From positions 248,001 through 312,000 of the forward strand of contig CAJXMW010000003.1 in assembly GCA_913056235.1 (NCBI GenBank): 64,000 nucleotides of DNA. Reading direction: 5' to 3'. The notes beneath the pieces were generated by a model. It searched no databases, had not been told where the DNA came from, and saw only the letters and a list, made by a program, of their open reading frames with translations. Made by a program: the position numbers and the translations under genes. This document shows, piece by piece, positions 49,169 to 57,925 of the stretch (position 1 is its first letter; each line of letters starts with the position of its first letter). The DNA is from an uncultured Fodinibius sp. (GTDB taxonomy: Bacteria; Bacteroidota; Rhodothermia; Balneolales; Balneolaceae).

Positions 49169-49200
49169 AAATTACCCCCTTGTCAGCGGGAAATATTCTT

Positions 49201-49232
49201 CATTCGAGTTCTGGTTTTGAAGTCGGATGAGT
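49201..49232. repeat. Copy A of a 32-bp repeat flanking the MBL gene
   Basis: CATTCGAGTTCTGG... ending in GTCGGATGAGT. It matches copy B (50178-50209) at 29 of 32 bases in the same orientation, and both have terminal inverted arms (CATYCGA / TCGGATG). Copy A is 52 bp past the stop of the MBL gene. Confidence 0.75.
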
Positions 49233-49283
49233 TGAATAGGCTCTAAATACTCATCAGATGACAAAGTCAGTCATCCGATGAAG

Positions 49284-50036
49284 TCATTTACCCATATACC
49301 AATCTCTCAGTCGGACGTCGATCTGCTCATTTTTATCAGTGACTAAACGTTTAAACTTCTCCGTATCCTGTCCGCGATAGTGGTACGGGTAAACAATGGC
49401 AGGTTTAAAGTCCAACACCGCGTCTGCAGCTTGTTCTGGTTTCATCGTATAAGGCAAATTCATGCAGACAAATGCAACATCAATATCTTTGAGTGATCGC
49501 ATTTCCTTGATGTCTTCAGTATCACCAGAGATATACACCTTCTTGCCTCCGAGGGTCATCACATAACCGTTGCCCCACCCTTTGGGATGATAGGTCTCAT
49601 CACTCTCGGGCAAATTATACATGGGTACTGCCTTCACAGTAAATCCAAGCTGATTCGTTGTTTCTCCATTGCCTAATACAACCAGTTGATTGCTGAATTC
49701 ATCGGGCAGTTCATCTGCCACAGATTGCGGCACAACTATCTTGATATCTTTGGTATTCAGCGCTTTTAGAGTCTCGATGCTCATGTGATCTCCGTGAGCA
49801 TGAGTAATCATTATGAGACTGGGAGCACTGATTCCTTCAAAAGCTTCGCTGCCACCGGTCGGATCCACATAGATCAATTGGTTATCCCATCCAAGGACCA
49901 ACGTGCCGTGTTGGATCGGCTGCACCATCAGCGAGCTTTCTTCTGTAGCAATCTGATCGGGCTGGGGACGCTGTTGGCCATTAACACTTAAGACAATGAA
50001 ACAAAGAAGAAAAGATAGAATACCTGCTAACCTCAT
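49284..50036 (-). CDS. Secreted MBL-fold metallohydrolase
   Basis: A 250-residue MBL-fold protein with a signal peptide (about 1-21, LLCFIVLSVNG-QQ), so it acts in the periplasm or outside. The metal site is ITHAHGDHMS (HxHxDH), with the Asp in VYISGDTEDIKE and the His in VYPYHYRGQD. The strand DNQLIYVDPTGG and the motif pattern resemble UlaG-like and UPF0173 hydrolases. Its substrate is unknown. Near-identical 32-bp palindromic repeats lie on both sides (49201 and 50178), which could mean that it moved or that REP elements multiplied here. Confidence 0.85.
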   Translation of the reverse strand: MRLAGILSFLLCFIVLSVNGQQRPQPDQIATEESSLMVQPIQHGTLVLGWDNQLIYVDPTGGSEAFEGISAPSLIMITHAHGDHMSIETLKALNTKDIKIVVPQSVADELPDEFSNQLVVLGNGETTNQLGFTVKAVPMYNLPESDETYHPKGWGNGYVMTLGGKKVYISGDTEDIKEMRSLKDIDVAFVCMNLPYTMKPEQAADAVLDFKPAIVYPYHYRGQDTEKFKRLVTDKNEQIDVRLRDWYMGK

Positions 50037-50132
50037 AATAAGTCAATTTAGTTGGGAATAATGGCAGTTTGATATTTCAACTATTTTCAGAATGATACAG
50101 TTCACCGAAGGATCGAATTGCCTATGCTCTAG

Positions 50133-50163
50133 GATGTAGTACACCTCTGAGGTGTACTACATC
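50133..50163. repeat. Perfect 14-bp palindrome (GATGTAGTACACCT)
   Basis: The arms GATGTAGTACACCT (50133-50146) and AGGTGTACTACATC (50150-50163) are fully complementary around the loop CTG. The element has no T-run. Like the other palindromes here it has a 3-base loop. Confidence 0.7.
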
Positions 50164-50177
50164 TATCAGATAGTCCT

Positions 50178-50209
50178 CATCCGAGTTCTGGGTCTGAAGT
50201 CGGATGAGT
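50178..50209. repeat. Copy B of the 32-bp repeat flanking the MBL gene
   Basis: CATCCGAGTTCTGGG... ending GTCGGATGAGT, 29 of 32 bases as in copy A. Its arms CATCCGA and TCGGATG are perfectly complementary. It lies between the MBL gene and the E1 gene, 142 bp upstream of the MBL start codon. Confidence 0.75.
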
Positions 50210-50268
50210 AAAAACATTATCTCCAAAACATGAGCCCTACCAAATAAAAAGACGATCATCTGTGAAAA

Positions 50269-52695
50269 CTACTCATAAATCGGCGGATATTTTGCCGGAT
50301 TTGCCTCACTCATCAGTGCATAGACCGCTTCGAAAATATCCTCTTCATTCGGTTTCGAGAAGTAATCTCCGTCAGAACCATAAGCTGCGCGGTGCTCTTT
50401 GGCCGTCAAACACTGCGGTTCCGAGTCCAGGTAGTAATACCCTTTCTGCTCTTGGATTACCTTGTTCATCATGAAGGCTGATGCTCCACCAGGCACATCC
50501 TCATCCACGAATAGAATACGATTGGTCTTCTTGAGCGACTCTACAATATCCTGATTGCGATCAAACGGGAGCAGAGTACGCACGTCAATGAGCTCGACAG
50601 AGATACCAGCTTCTTCAAGTTCGGGAAGTACAGACTCACATATATTGCAGGTAGATCCATATGAGACCACCGTTATATCGGTGCCTTCTGAAACCACGTT
50701 GGGGATTCCCAGCGGTACCGTAAACTCACCGAGATTTGTCGGCAGATCTTCTTTGAGGCGATAAGCATTGAGCGGCTCAATAACCAACGCTGGATCATCT
50801 CCCTGGAGCAGTGTATTATACATACCGGCCGCATCCGTAAGATTACGCGGCACACATACATGCACGCCTCGAATACCATTAATTATCATTCCCATAGGCG
50901 AACCCGTATGCCAAATACCTTCGAGGCGATGGCCACGAGTACGTACAATCAACGGTGCTTTTTGTCCCCCCATGCTTCGATAGCGGACCGTAGCAAGATC
51001 ATCGCTGAGTCCCTGGAAGCAGTAGAGCAGGTAATCCAGGTACTGAATCTCAGCAATGGGACGCAGGCCACGCAGCGCCATCCCGATGCCCTGCCCCAGA
51101 ATCGTAGCCTCGCGGATACCGGTATCACTGACGCGCAGCTCACCGTATTTATCTTGCATATCCTCAAGGCCTTTATTCACATCGCCCAGCTTGCCGGTGT
51201 CTTCTCCGAAAACCAGTGTCTCGGGATACTTTTCAAAAAGTTTATCAAAATTATCTCGCAGCACCACCCGGCCATCCACACTTTCAGGATTTTCTGGATA
51301 CTCAGGTACAATCTCATCAATATTGAGCGGAGACTGATCACTCTCGCTGTATAAATAAGTATCATATCGCTGATGGTTGGCCTCAGCGCTTTTATTAAGC
51401 CATTTTTTGAGGTCTTTCTTAGCCGAAAGACTTTCATTGCGAACCGTGCGAAGCGCTTTGCGGGCACCGGCAACGGTATGCTTACGAAGCGGCACCAGCG
51501 GTGCATTCACTTCGCTTTTGATCTTCTGCAGATCATCTGCCTTGGAACTTTGTGAGATCAGTTGATCCAGAAGCTCATTAACTTCGTTAAGGTCTTTTTT
51601 TAGTTCTGATTTGAAAGAATCCCAGGCCGCTTTTTGTGCATCCTTTGTTTCCTGCTCGGCCTGCTCTTCGACCTCATTGATTTCTTCCTCAGTGGCGATA
51701 TCTTCTTCTAGCAGCCACTGTCGCATCTGATTGATACAGCAGTATTCCTCTTCCCACTCCAGGCGCTCATCGGATTTATAACGCTCGTGTGAACCCGAGG
51801 TCGAATGCCCCTGAGGCTGCGTCACCTCCTGCACGTGAATAAGCACCGGCACGTGATCTTCGCGGGCAATCTTTTCAGCCTTCTCATAGGTTTCCATCAA
51901 TGCAGGATAATCCCAGGCCTTCACAGTAAGAATCTCAAGACCCTCTTTTTCATCAGTACGTTGGAAGCCGGCTAACACTTCTGATATGCTATCTTTGGTC
52001 GTCTGATATTCACGTGGTACCGAAATTCCATATCCGTCATCCCAAACCGATAAAACCATCGGCACCTGCAGTACGCCGGCAGCATTAATGGTCTCCCAGA
52101 AGACACCTTCAGAAGTGCTGGCATCACCGATCGTGCCCCAGGCAATTTCATCACCATTGTCAGAAAATTTTTGAAACTCCTCCTTTTCAAGCAGTGAATC
52201 GTGGTTACGATACACATTGGAAGCCTGGGCAAGTCCCAACAGCCGTGACATCTGTGCAGCCGTAGGCGATAAATCAGGAGAGCTATTTTTCATCTCTGTC
52301 AGATTCTTCCAGCTGCCATCATCATTTAGACTCCGCGTGCTAAAGTGCGCGTTCATCTGACGACCGCCGGAATGAGGCTCCTCTTCAAGATTTGCATGCG
52401 CATAAAGCTGGGCAAAAAACTGCTGCACCGTAACCTGCCCTATGGCCATCATAAAGGTTTGATCACGGTAATAGCCGGCACGAAAATCGCCATCTTTAAA
52501 ATGTTTGGCCATGGCAATCTGTGGCATCTCTTTACCATCACCAAAAATACCAAACTTTGCTTTTCCGGTGAGCGTTTCCTTGCGCCCGATGTATGACGCT
52601 TCGCGACTCATGACCGCAAGTTTGTAATCCTCAAGGATCTCCTGTTTTTGCAGAGAAATTGACGGGTCCTTTTTCTTGGTTTTTGTAGGTGCCAT
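50269..52695 (-). CDS. 2-oxoacid dehydrogenase E1, alpha and beta fused
   Basis: An 808-residue fusion of the E1 alpha and beta chains of a branched-chain-type 2-oxoacid dehydrogenase. It decarboxylates the oxoacid with thiamine diphosphate and loads the lipoyl arm of E2. The alpha part (1-325) has the cofactor motif GDASTSEGVFWETINAAG from about residue 190 and GHSTSGSHERY. A charged helical linker follows (about 325-445). The beta part (470-808) has FGEDTGKLGDVNKG, EATILGQGIGMALRGLRPIAEIQYLDY and VDEDVPGGASAFMM. No E2 or E3 gene is in the window. The exact substrate (2-oxoisovalerate, pyruvate or other) is not clear. Confidence 0.9.
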   Translation of the reverse strand: MAPTKTKKKDPSISLQKQEILEDYKLAVMSREASYIGRKETLTGKAKFGIFGDGKEMPQIAMAKHFKDGDFRAGYYRDQTFMMAIGQVTVQQFFAQLYAHANLEEEPHSGGRQMNAHFSTRSLNDDGSWKNLTEMKNSSPDLSPTAAQMSRLLGLAQASNVYRNHDSLLEKEEFQKFSDNGDEIAWGTIGDASTSEGVFWETINAAGVLQVPMVLSVWDDGYGISVPREYQTTKDSISEVLAGFQRTDEKEGLEILTVKAWDYPALMETYEKAEKIAREDHVPVLIHVQEVTQPQGHSTSGSHERYKSDERLEWEEEYCCINQMRQWLLEEDIATEEEINEVEEQAEQETKDAQKAAWDSFKSELKKDLNEVNELLDQLISQSSKADDLQKIKSEVNAPLVPLRKHTVAGARKALRTVRNESLSAKKDLKKWLNKSAEANHQRYDTYLYSESDQSPLNIDEIVPEYPENPESVDGRVVLRDNFDKLFEKYPETLVFGEDTGKLGDVNKGLEDMQDKYGELRVSDTGIREATILGQGIGMALRGLRPIAEIQYLDYLLYCFQGLSDDLATVRYRSMGGQKAPLIVRTRGHRLEGIWHTGSPMGMIINGIRGVHVCVPRNLTDAAGMYNTLLQGDDPALVIEPLNAYRLKEDLPTNLGEFTVPLGIPNVVSEGTDITVVSYGSTCNICESVLPELEEAGISVELIDVRTLLPFDRNQDIVESLKKTNRILFVDEDVPGGASAFMMNKVIQEQKGYYYLDSEPQCLTAKEHRAAYGSDGDYFSKPNEEDIFEAVYALMSEANPAKYPPIYE

Positions 52696-52749
52696 AATAT
52701 CCGTTTTCTGTTAGAAACTATCGGTAAAAGAATTCAGCGGTCATGGGGA

Positions 52750-54144
52750 TTACTCCATAAAACCGCCTTTGGTCATCTTAATGGGATCCAGCGCCTCATC
52801 AAGCTCTTCGTCACTGAGATCAGTCATTTCACGAGCTACTTCCTTCACAGGCCGGCTCTCCTTAAATGCCTTCTTGGCAATTTCGGACGCTCGATCATAG
52901 CCAATGAGCGGATTCAACGCTGTTACTAGCACCGGATTCCGTCCCACCATCTCGGCCATTTGCTCTTTGTTAACATTAAGCCGGGATACCGATTTATCAG
53001 CAAAGTTTGCCACGGCATTACCCAGAATATTAATTGATTCAAGCAGATTGTGGGCTATAACAGGGAGCATCACATTGAGCTCAAAATTGCCAGACTGTCC
53101 CGCCACCGTGATGGCAGAATCATTTCCAATCACCTGTGCACATACCATCGTAACGGACTCCTCAATCACCGGATTAATCTTGCCGGGCATAATTGAGGAT
53201 CCCGGTTGCAAAGCTTCCAGCTTGATTTCACCGATTCCGCTGTTGGGGCCGGAGTTCATCCAGCGCAGATCATTGCCCATTTTCATGAGCCCAGTGGCAA
53301 TGGTTTTGAGCTGACCGCTCAGCTCCACCGGCGCATCTACCGTCGCTTGGGCCTCAAAATGGTTCTTGGCCTCTGTAAACTCATAACCAGTCTCATCCGA
53401 CAACGCTTCAGCCATCTTGGCTCCAAACTTGGGATTAGTATTCAATCCCGTACCCACAGCCGTACCACCCTGCGGCAGTTCTGTCATACGATCAAGCGCG
53501 GATTCCAGTCGTTCAACCCCCAGCTCAAGCTGTCGAGCATAGCCATCAAACTCTTGTTTTATCGTCACCGGCATCGCATCCATCAAGTGAGTGCGTCCTG
53601 TTTTCACTACATCGGCAAACTCTTCACCTTTTGTGATAAACGCTTTCTTTAGCTTTTCAAGAGCAGGCATCAAGTTTTCTTTTACACCCAGTACCGCCGC
53701 CACCCGGATGGAAGTTGGAATAACATCGTTGGAGCTCTGTCCATAATTGACGTGATCGTTGGGGTGAATTTTTGCTTCTACATCATCGGCCTTGAGCTCG
53801 TTAGCTCGTTTGGCAATAATCTCATTGGCATTCATATTGGTAGAAGTGCCCGAGCCGGTTTGGAAAATATCGATAGCAAAATCATCATCGAATTTGCCAT
53901 CGCTTACTTCCTGAGCCGCCTTTTGAATGGCATCGGTAATGCCTTCATCAAGTTCCCCGAGCTCGGCATTCACTTTGGCAGCATTTTTCTTAACCATTCC
54001 GAGCGCCTCGATAAATTCCCGGCTGAAACGAATGTCGCTCACGGGGAAATTATCAACCGCTCGCTGCGTCTGTGCACCGTAGTAAGCATCTTTTGGTACT
54101 TTAACATCTCCCATTGAATCCTTTTCAATACGGTATTCACTCAT
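52750..54144 (-). CDS. fumC: Class II fumarate hydratase
   Basis: FumC adds water to fumarate in the citric acid cycle. The ATG at 54144 (MSEYRIEKDSMGDVKV) is chosen over a TTG at 54168, which adds eight residues that do not fit the family. The product has 464 residues, the usual length. Key segments are QTGSGTSTNMNANE, the NYGQSSND loop, GRTHLMDAMPV and the signature GSSIMPGKINPV holding the catalytic Ser. It follows the E1 gene upstream on the same strand by 54 bp. No iron-sulfur cysteines are present, so it is not class I. Confidence 0.96.
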   Translation of the reverse strand: MSEYRIEKDSMGDVKVPKDAYYGAQTQRAVDNFPVSDIRFSREFIEALGMVKKNAAKVNAELGELDEGITDAIQKAAQEVSDGKFDDDFAIDIFQTGSGTSTNMNANEIIAKRANELKADDVEAKIHPNDHVNYGQSSNDVIPTSIRVAAVLGVKENLMPALEKLKKAFITKGEEFADVVKTGRTHLMDAMPVTIKQEFDGYARQLELGVERLESALDRMTELPQGGTAVGTGLNTNPKFGAKMAEALSDETGYEFTEAKNHFEAQATVDAPVELSGQLKTIATGLMKMGNDLRWMNSGPNSGIGEIKLEALQPGSSIMPGKINPVIEESVTMVCAQVIGNDSAITVAGQSGNFELNVMLPVIAHNLLESINILGNAVANFADKSVSRLNVNKEQMAEMVGRNPVLVTALNPLIGYDRASEIAKKAFKESRPVKEVAREMTDLSDEELDEALDPIKMTKGGFME

Positions 54145-54295
54145 AATGCATAAATGTTTTTGAGTCAAAAATTCCTTTCTGTGCCTTCAACAGTAAGGGC
54201 AGCACAGGCATTCAAAGGTAGGAAAATTTTAGGAATTTTCGGAGTTCGAAAAGAAGAGAAAATACAGACCCTCATACTGCCTGTAATCTACTGTT

Positions 54296-55435
54296 CTACA
54301 AATCCTTGCTATACATGCGATAGGTCTTCTCAACTTTGGCCCCAATTTTTTCAGCCACGCGAATCATCCCCTTGTTAGACTCCAGCACCCAACTTAACTC
54401 AGAGGATTTATATCCCACCTCCCTACCGTTGAGAATGGCCTCTTTGTGCAGTAGCGCATCAATACCTTTACCCTGGTATTTGGGGATGACTCCCATCAGA
54501 GCCGTTCGTATTTGGTTGATGTTACGTCGATGCCACAACAACTTAAAAATGCCGGTAGGAAACAAAGTGCCGTCCATGTGTTTCAGCGCCTGATTGAGAT
54601 CTGGAAGCGCGATGGAAAAAGCCACCGGTTCGCCATCAACTTCGGCAATGTGGGCTACTTTGGGATCGAGAATAAGTTTTAAGTCACTGGCTAAATCTTC
54701 CAGTTCACTCTTAGTGAGCGGAATAAATCCCCAGTTGCCCGACCACGCTTGATTAAAGACATTCCGAACGATTTCGACTTCGTTATCCAGATCCTTGGTA
54801 TCAACTTCGCGGATATTCAGCTTCGGAATACGACGACGCACAAGTTCCTCGGCACGATACATACGGTCGAGATTCACTGTCGATTGCGATACTCGAAAAG
54901 CATACAGATCCATGGCTTTGTTAAAGCCCGCATTTGAGACTAAATCTTTGTAGTAGGGCTTGTGGTACGGCATCATGATGCTAGGGTCATATTCAAAGCC
55001 ATCCACCAAAATGCCCACTTCGTCCATCATACTGGGATTGGAGGGGCCCATGATGTCGGTATGCCCTCGCTCGCGTAGCCAGTCGGCGGCCACTTTGAAT
55101 AACAAATTGGCAACCGATTGATCATTGATACACTCAAAAAATCCGAAAAAACCAGTTTTGTTATCGTGATGCTCGTTGTACCGCTGATCCTGAATAGCAG
55201 CAATACGACCACATATTTCGCCATTTTGCTCAGCTAAAAAGAGAGCGATATCACCATTTTCATAAAATGGATTACTATCCTTGTCGATGAGCTTCTTTTG
55301 CTCCATTTTAAGCGGAGCAATCCAATGCTCATCATCAGCATAGTGCTCATAGGGAAAGTTAATAAACTGTTTGCGCTCGCTTTTAGTAGTCGCTAACGTA
55401 ATACCGTTTATTTGCTGGGTCGTCGTATTGCTCAC
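54296..55435 (-). CDS. YghO/bCerS-like GNAT-fold acyltransferase, paralogue 2
   Basis: A 379-residue member of the same acyltransferase-like family as the gene at 3110. Family marks are SNPFYENGD (about 55), EICGRIAAIQ, GFFGFFECINDQSVANLLF, ADWLRERGHTDIMGPSNPSMMDE and PYHKPYYKDL. It lies 2 bp after the serine palmitoyltransferase gene, so the two are almost surely co-transcribed. As I recall, the bacterial ceramide synthase bCerS of Caulobacter is in this family. On that basis I propose that it N-acylates the sphingoid base made by its neighbour. The family name is from memory and the role is inferred. Confidence 0.78.
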   Translation of the reverse strand: MSNTTTQQINGITLATTKSERKQFINFPYEHYADDEHWIAPLKMEQKKLIDKDSNPFYENGDIALFLAEQNGEICGRIAAIQDQRYNEHHDNKTGFFGFFECINDQSVANLLFKVAADWLRERGHTDIMGPSNPSMMDEVGILVDGFEYDPSIMMPYHKPYYKDLVSNAGFNKAMDLYAFRVSQSTVNLDRMYRAEELVRRRIPKLNIREVDTKDLDNEVEIVRNVFNQAWSGNWGFIPLTKSELEDLASDLKLILDPKVAHIAEVDGEPVAFSIALPDLNQALKHMDGTLFPTGIFKLLWHRRNINQIRTALMGVIPKYQGKGIDALLHKEAILNGREVGYKSSELSWVLESNKGMIRVAEKIGAKVEKTYRMYSKDL

Positions 55436-55437
55436 TG

Positions 55438-56715
55438 TTATTCTTTTTCGAGAAGAGAATGGCCGTTTCGATCAATAATACCCTGCTCAATACCCACCTT
55501 GCGAAATGCTTCCAGAATACGATCCAGCTGATCATCGGTGTGAGTAGCCATGTAACTGGTACGAACAAGCGACTGGCCGCGAGGTACGCCGGGCGGCACA
55601 ACCGCATTTACATAAACACCCGCTTCGAAAAGGCCTTTCCAGAATTTGAAGCAATCCATCATTTCTCCAATTACAACCGGAATAATAGGTGTCTGACTGC
55701 TCCAAACATTGAAACCCATATCACGCAGGGATTCGCGCATGTAATTTGAGATTTCAGCCAAACGCTCCAACCTCCAGGTTTCATCCTTTAGGATTTCAAG
55801 TGCTTTAAGCACCGTTGCTACATTAGCAGGTGGCATAGAAGCACTAAAAATATGTGCCGGCGAATTGTGACGGATATATTCAATCACAGCCTGATCGCCT
55901 ACCAGAAATCCGCCCAATGAAGCAAATGACTTGGAAAACGTGCCACTAATCAGGTCTACTTCATCCATCAAGCCAAAAGTGGAAGCAGAACCACGGCCGC
56001 CGTCGCCAACCACTCCAATTGCATGCGCATCATCAAGATAGAGACGCGCGCCGTACTTTTCTTTTAGCTCAACAAGCTTAGGAACTTTGGCGATGGTTCC
56101 CGACATTGAGAAAACACCATCACTGACAATAATCTTGCCTTTCTCTTCATCAGCACGCTCCAGCAACATTTCGAGCTGCTCCATGTCGTTGTGCTGATAA
56201 CGCATAGTCTTTGCATTGGAAACGAGCGTACCGGTAACAATACATGCATGATTATCTTTGTCCGAAAAGATCACATCCTTGCGACCGGCAATAGTCTGGA
56301 TGGCTCCTTCATTCGTTTGATAGCCCGTACTAAATAGTACGCAAGCATCTTTATTCATGAAGTCAGCCAACTTCTCCTCCAGCTCGATATGCAAATCCAA
56401 CGTGCCGTTCAAATAGCGGGAGCCAGTACAACCGGTGCCATATAGTTTAAGTACATCCCGGGCCGCCTCAATCACTCGGGGATCATTAGTTAATCCCAGG
56501 TAATTATTAGACCCCGCCATAATTACTTCCCGGCCATCAATTTGCACGGTTGTTCCGTCTGTAGCCTGGAGTGGTTTAAAGTAAGGATAGAGCCCTTCAG
56601 ATTTTATTTCCTCGGCCTTTGTAAAGTCATATGCCTTGGCAAAAATATCGTTTGTTGTCGCTTCAGATTTCGAATCGGCCATTCGTCTTTTTTTCGGCTT
56701 TTGAAAAGTGCTCAT
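55438..56715 (-). CDS. spt: Serine palmitoyltransferase-like alpha-oxoamine synthase
   Basis: A PLP enzyme of 425 residues in the alpha-oxoamine synthase family (SPT, KBL, BioF, ALAS). PLP-site residues are visible: the His in DNHACIV (H156), DDAHAIG (about 229-235) and the Schiff-base Lys in SGTFSKSFASLGG (K262). The glycine-rich CTGSRYLNGTLDLH loop is typical. The TFSKSFAS pattern fits bacterial serine palmitoyltransferase, which joins serine and palmitoyl-CoA to make 3-ketodihydrosphingosine. KBL and BioF remain possible, but no threonine or biotin genes are near. A 20-residue basic N-terminus precedes the fold. Confidence 0.85.
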   Translation of the reverse strand: MSTFQKPKKRRMADSKSEATTNDIFAKAYDFTKAEEIKSEGLYPYFKPLQATDGTTVQIDGREVIMAGSNNYLGLTNDPRVIEAARDVLKLYGTGCTGSRYLNGTLDLHIELEEKLADFMNKDACVLFSTGYQTNEGAIQTIAGRKDVIFSDKDNHACIVTGTLVSNAKTMRYQHNDMEQLEMLLERADEEKGKIIVSDGVFSMSGTIAKVPKLVELKEKYGARLYLDDAHAIGVVGDGGRGSASTFGLMDEVDLISGTFSKSFASLGGFLVGDQAVIEYIRHNSPAHIFSASMPPANVATVLKALEILKDETWRLERLAEISNYMRESLRDMGFNVWSSQTPIIPVVIGEMMDCFKFWKGLFEAGVYVNAVVPPGVPRGQSLVRTSYMATHTDDQLDRILEAFRKVGIEQGIIDRNGHSLLEKE

Positions 56716-56769
56716 CGTCGTAAATATACTTCCATATTAAGCATCAATCAAATTATGTGTCAGATAATG

Positions 56770-57909
56770 TTATTTGCGATGGTTTAGTTCAGATTGGTCG
56801 ATTGTGGCTTGAAGAAAATCAATGTATTGCTGGGCCACATGCTTCCAGCTGAATTGTTCCAAAACATAATTACGCGTTTGCGCCGAAAAATGTTCCAATT
56901 TGTTCGAAAGTATTTCATGTACCTTCTCGGCAAACTGATTGGCATTCATACTGGGAACGCGATACCCATTTTTACCTTGGCTGATGACGTCCTTAATACC
57001 TTCGAGGTCGGCGGCCACAGCCGGAGTTCGTGCCATATTTGCTTCCAGCAGTACGATTCCAAACCCCTCCATATCGCCTTCAACGGGGATATTAGGCATC
57101 ACAAATAAATCGGCAGCCGCATAGGCCTGCTTGAGCACCTCATCAGGCTGTCGTCCGAGCAGAAAAATGCGATCGCTATAGGCAGATTCATCAACAGCTT
57201 GTTGGATACTCTCGAACTCCGGTCCATCACCCACGGTTACATATACAACTTCCTTGTCGATCTTGGGCATCACCTCTCGGATAAACCATTCGTGCCCTTT
57301 CCGCTTGACCTGGCGTCCCACCGTTAACAACATGAAATTGTGTTGCAGCGGAATGCGGAAATTTTGCTCCAGGCGATTACGTGCTTGTTGCTTGTCGGGA
57401 AAGTTGCTCAACCTCTCGAAGTCAAAACCGTTCGGCAACGCCACGCCTTTATCGGGATCCATACCTCGTTTAATGCACTCATCACGCGTAGCACGGGATA
57501 CTGATATTACACCATCCAGACTGGAAAATACTTTCGGCACAAACCACTGGTATATCTTAACCGGAAGTGTCACGTCCCTCCCGTGATTAATGGTGACCAT
57601 GGGCACATTAACCCGATTTCGGATAAAATAGGAAAGACTGGCCGACACCATGGAAGAGAATAGCACGACATCAGCCTGAGACTCTCGCACTTTATGAGGC
57701 AGGCGCATCAGCTGACGCAGCAAAAACCGTGTGGTTCGCAGGGCGATTTTTCCCTCACCGGAAACATTTATGGTTTCCGTAACTACTTCAACCGATTCTT
57801 TTCGCCTGAGTTCGCGGATAAGTTGCTGGCTGACCCGCTGCATCCCGCCTACATTATCGAGGATATCTCCGTCAGGAGGATGGGTATGTGAAACGTAAAG
57901 TATTCGCAC
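56770..57909 (-). CDS. GT4-family glycosyltransferase, copy 1
   Basis: A 379-residue GT-B fold glycosyltransferase of family GT4. It starts with GTG (MRILYVSHTHPP). The donor-binding half has VGRQVKRKGHEWFI, the EX7E-like EGFGIVLLEA and the GKNGYRVP end; VTINHGRDV lies in the acceptor half. No helix is seen, so it is a cytosolic or membrane-bound enzyme. It lies 54 bp before the SPT gene and 16 bp after the second GT4 gene, with all on the minus strand. Sugar transfer to a sphingolipid headgroup is one reading, but polysaccharide or other lipid substrates are possible. Confidence 0.87.
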   Translation of the reverse strand: MRILYVSHTHPPDGDILDNVGGMQRVSQQLIRELRRKESVEVVTETINVSGEGKIALRTTRFLLRQLMRLPHKVRESQADVVLFSSMVSASLSYFIRNRVNVPMVTINHGRDVTLPVKIYQWFVPKVFSSLDGVISVSRATRDECIKRGMDPDKGVALPNGFDFERLSNFPDKQQARNRLEQNFRIPLQHNFMLLTVGRQVKRKGHEWFIREVMPKIDKEVVYVTVGDGPEFESIQQAVDESAYSDRIFLLGRQPDEVLKQAYAAADLFVMPNIPVEGDMEGFGIVLLEANMARTPAVAADLEGIKDVISQGKNGYRVPSMNANQFAEKVHEILSNKLEHFSAQTRNYVLEQFSWKHVAQQYIDFLQATIDQSELNHRK

Positions 57910-57925
57910 TAGAAAATATTTTTAA

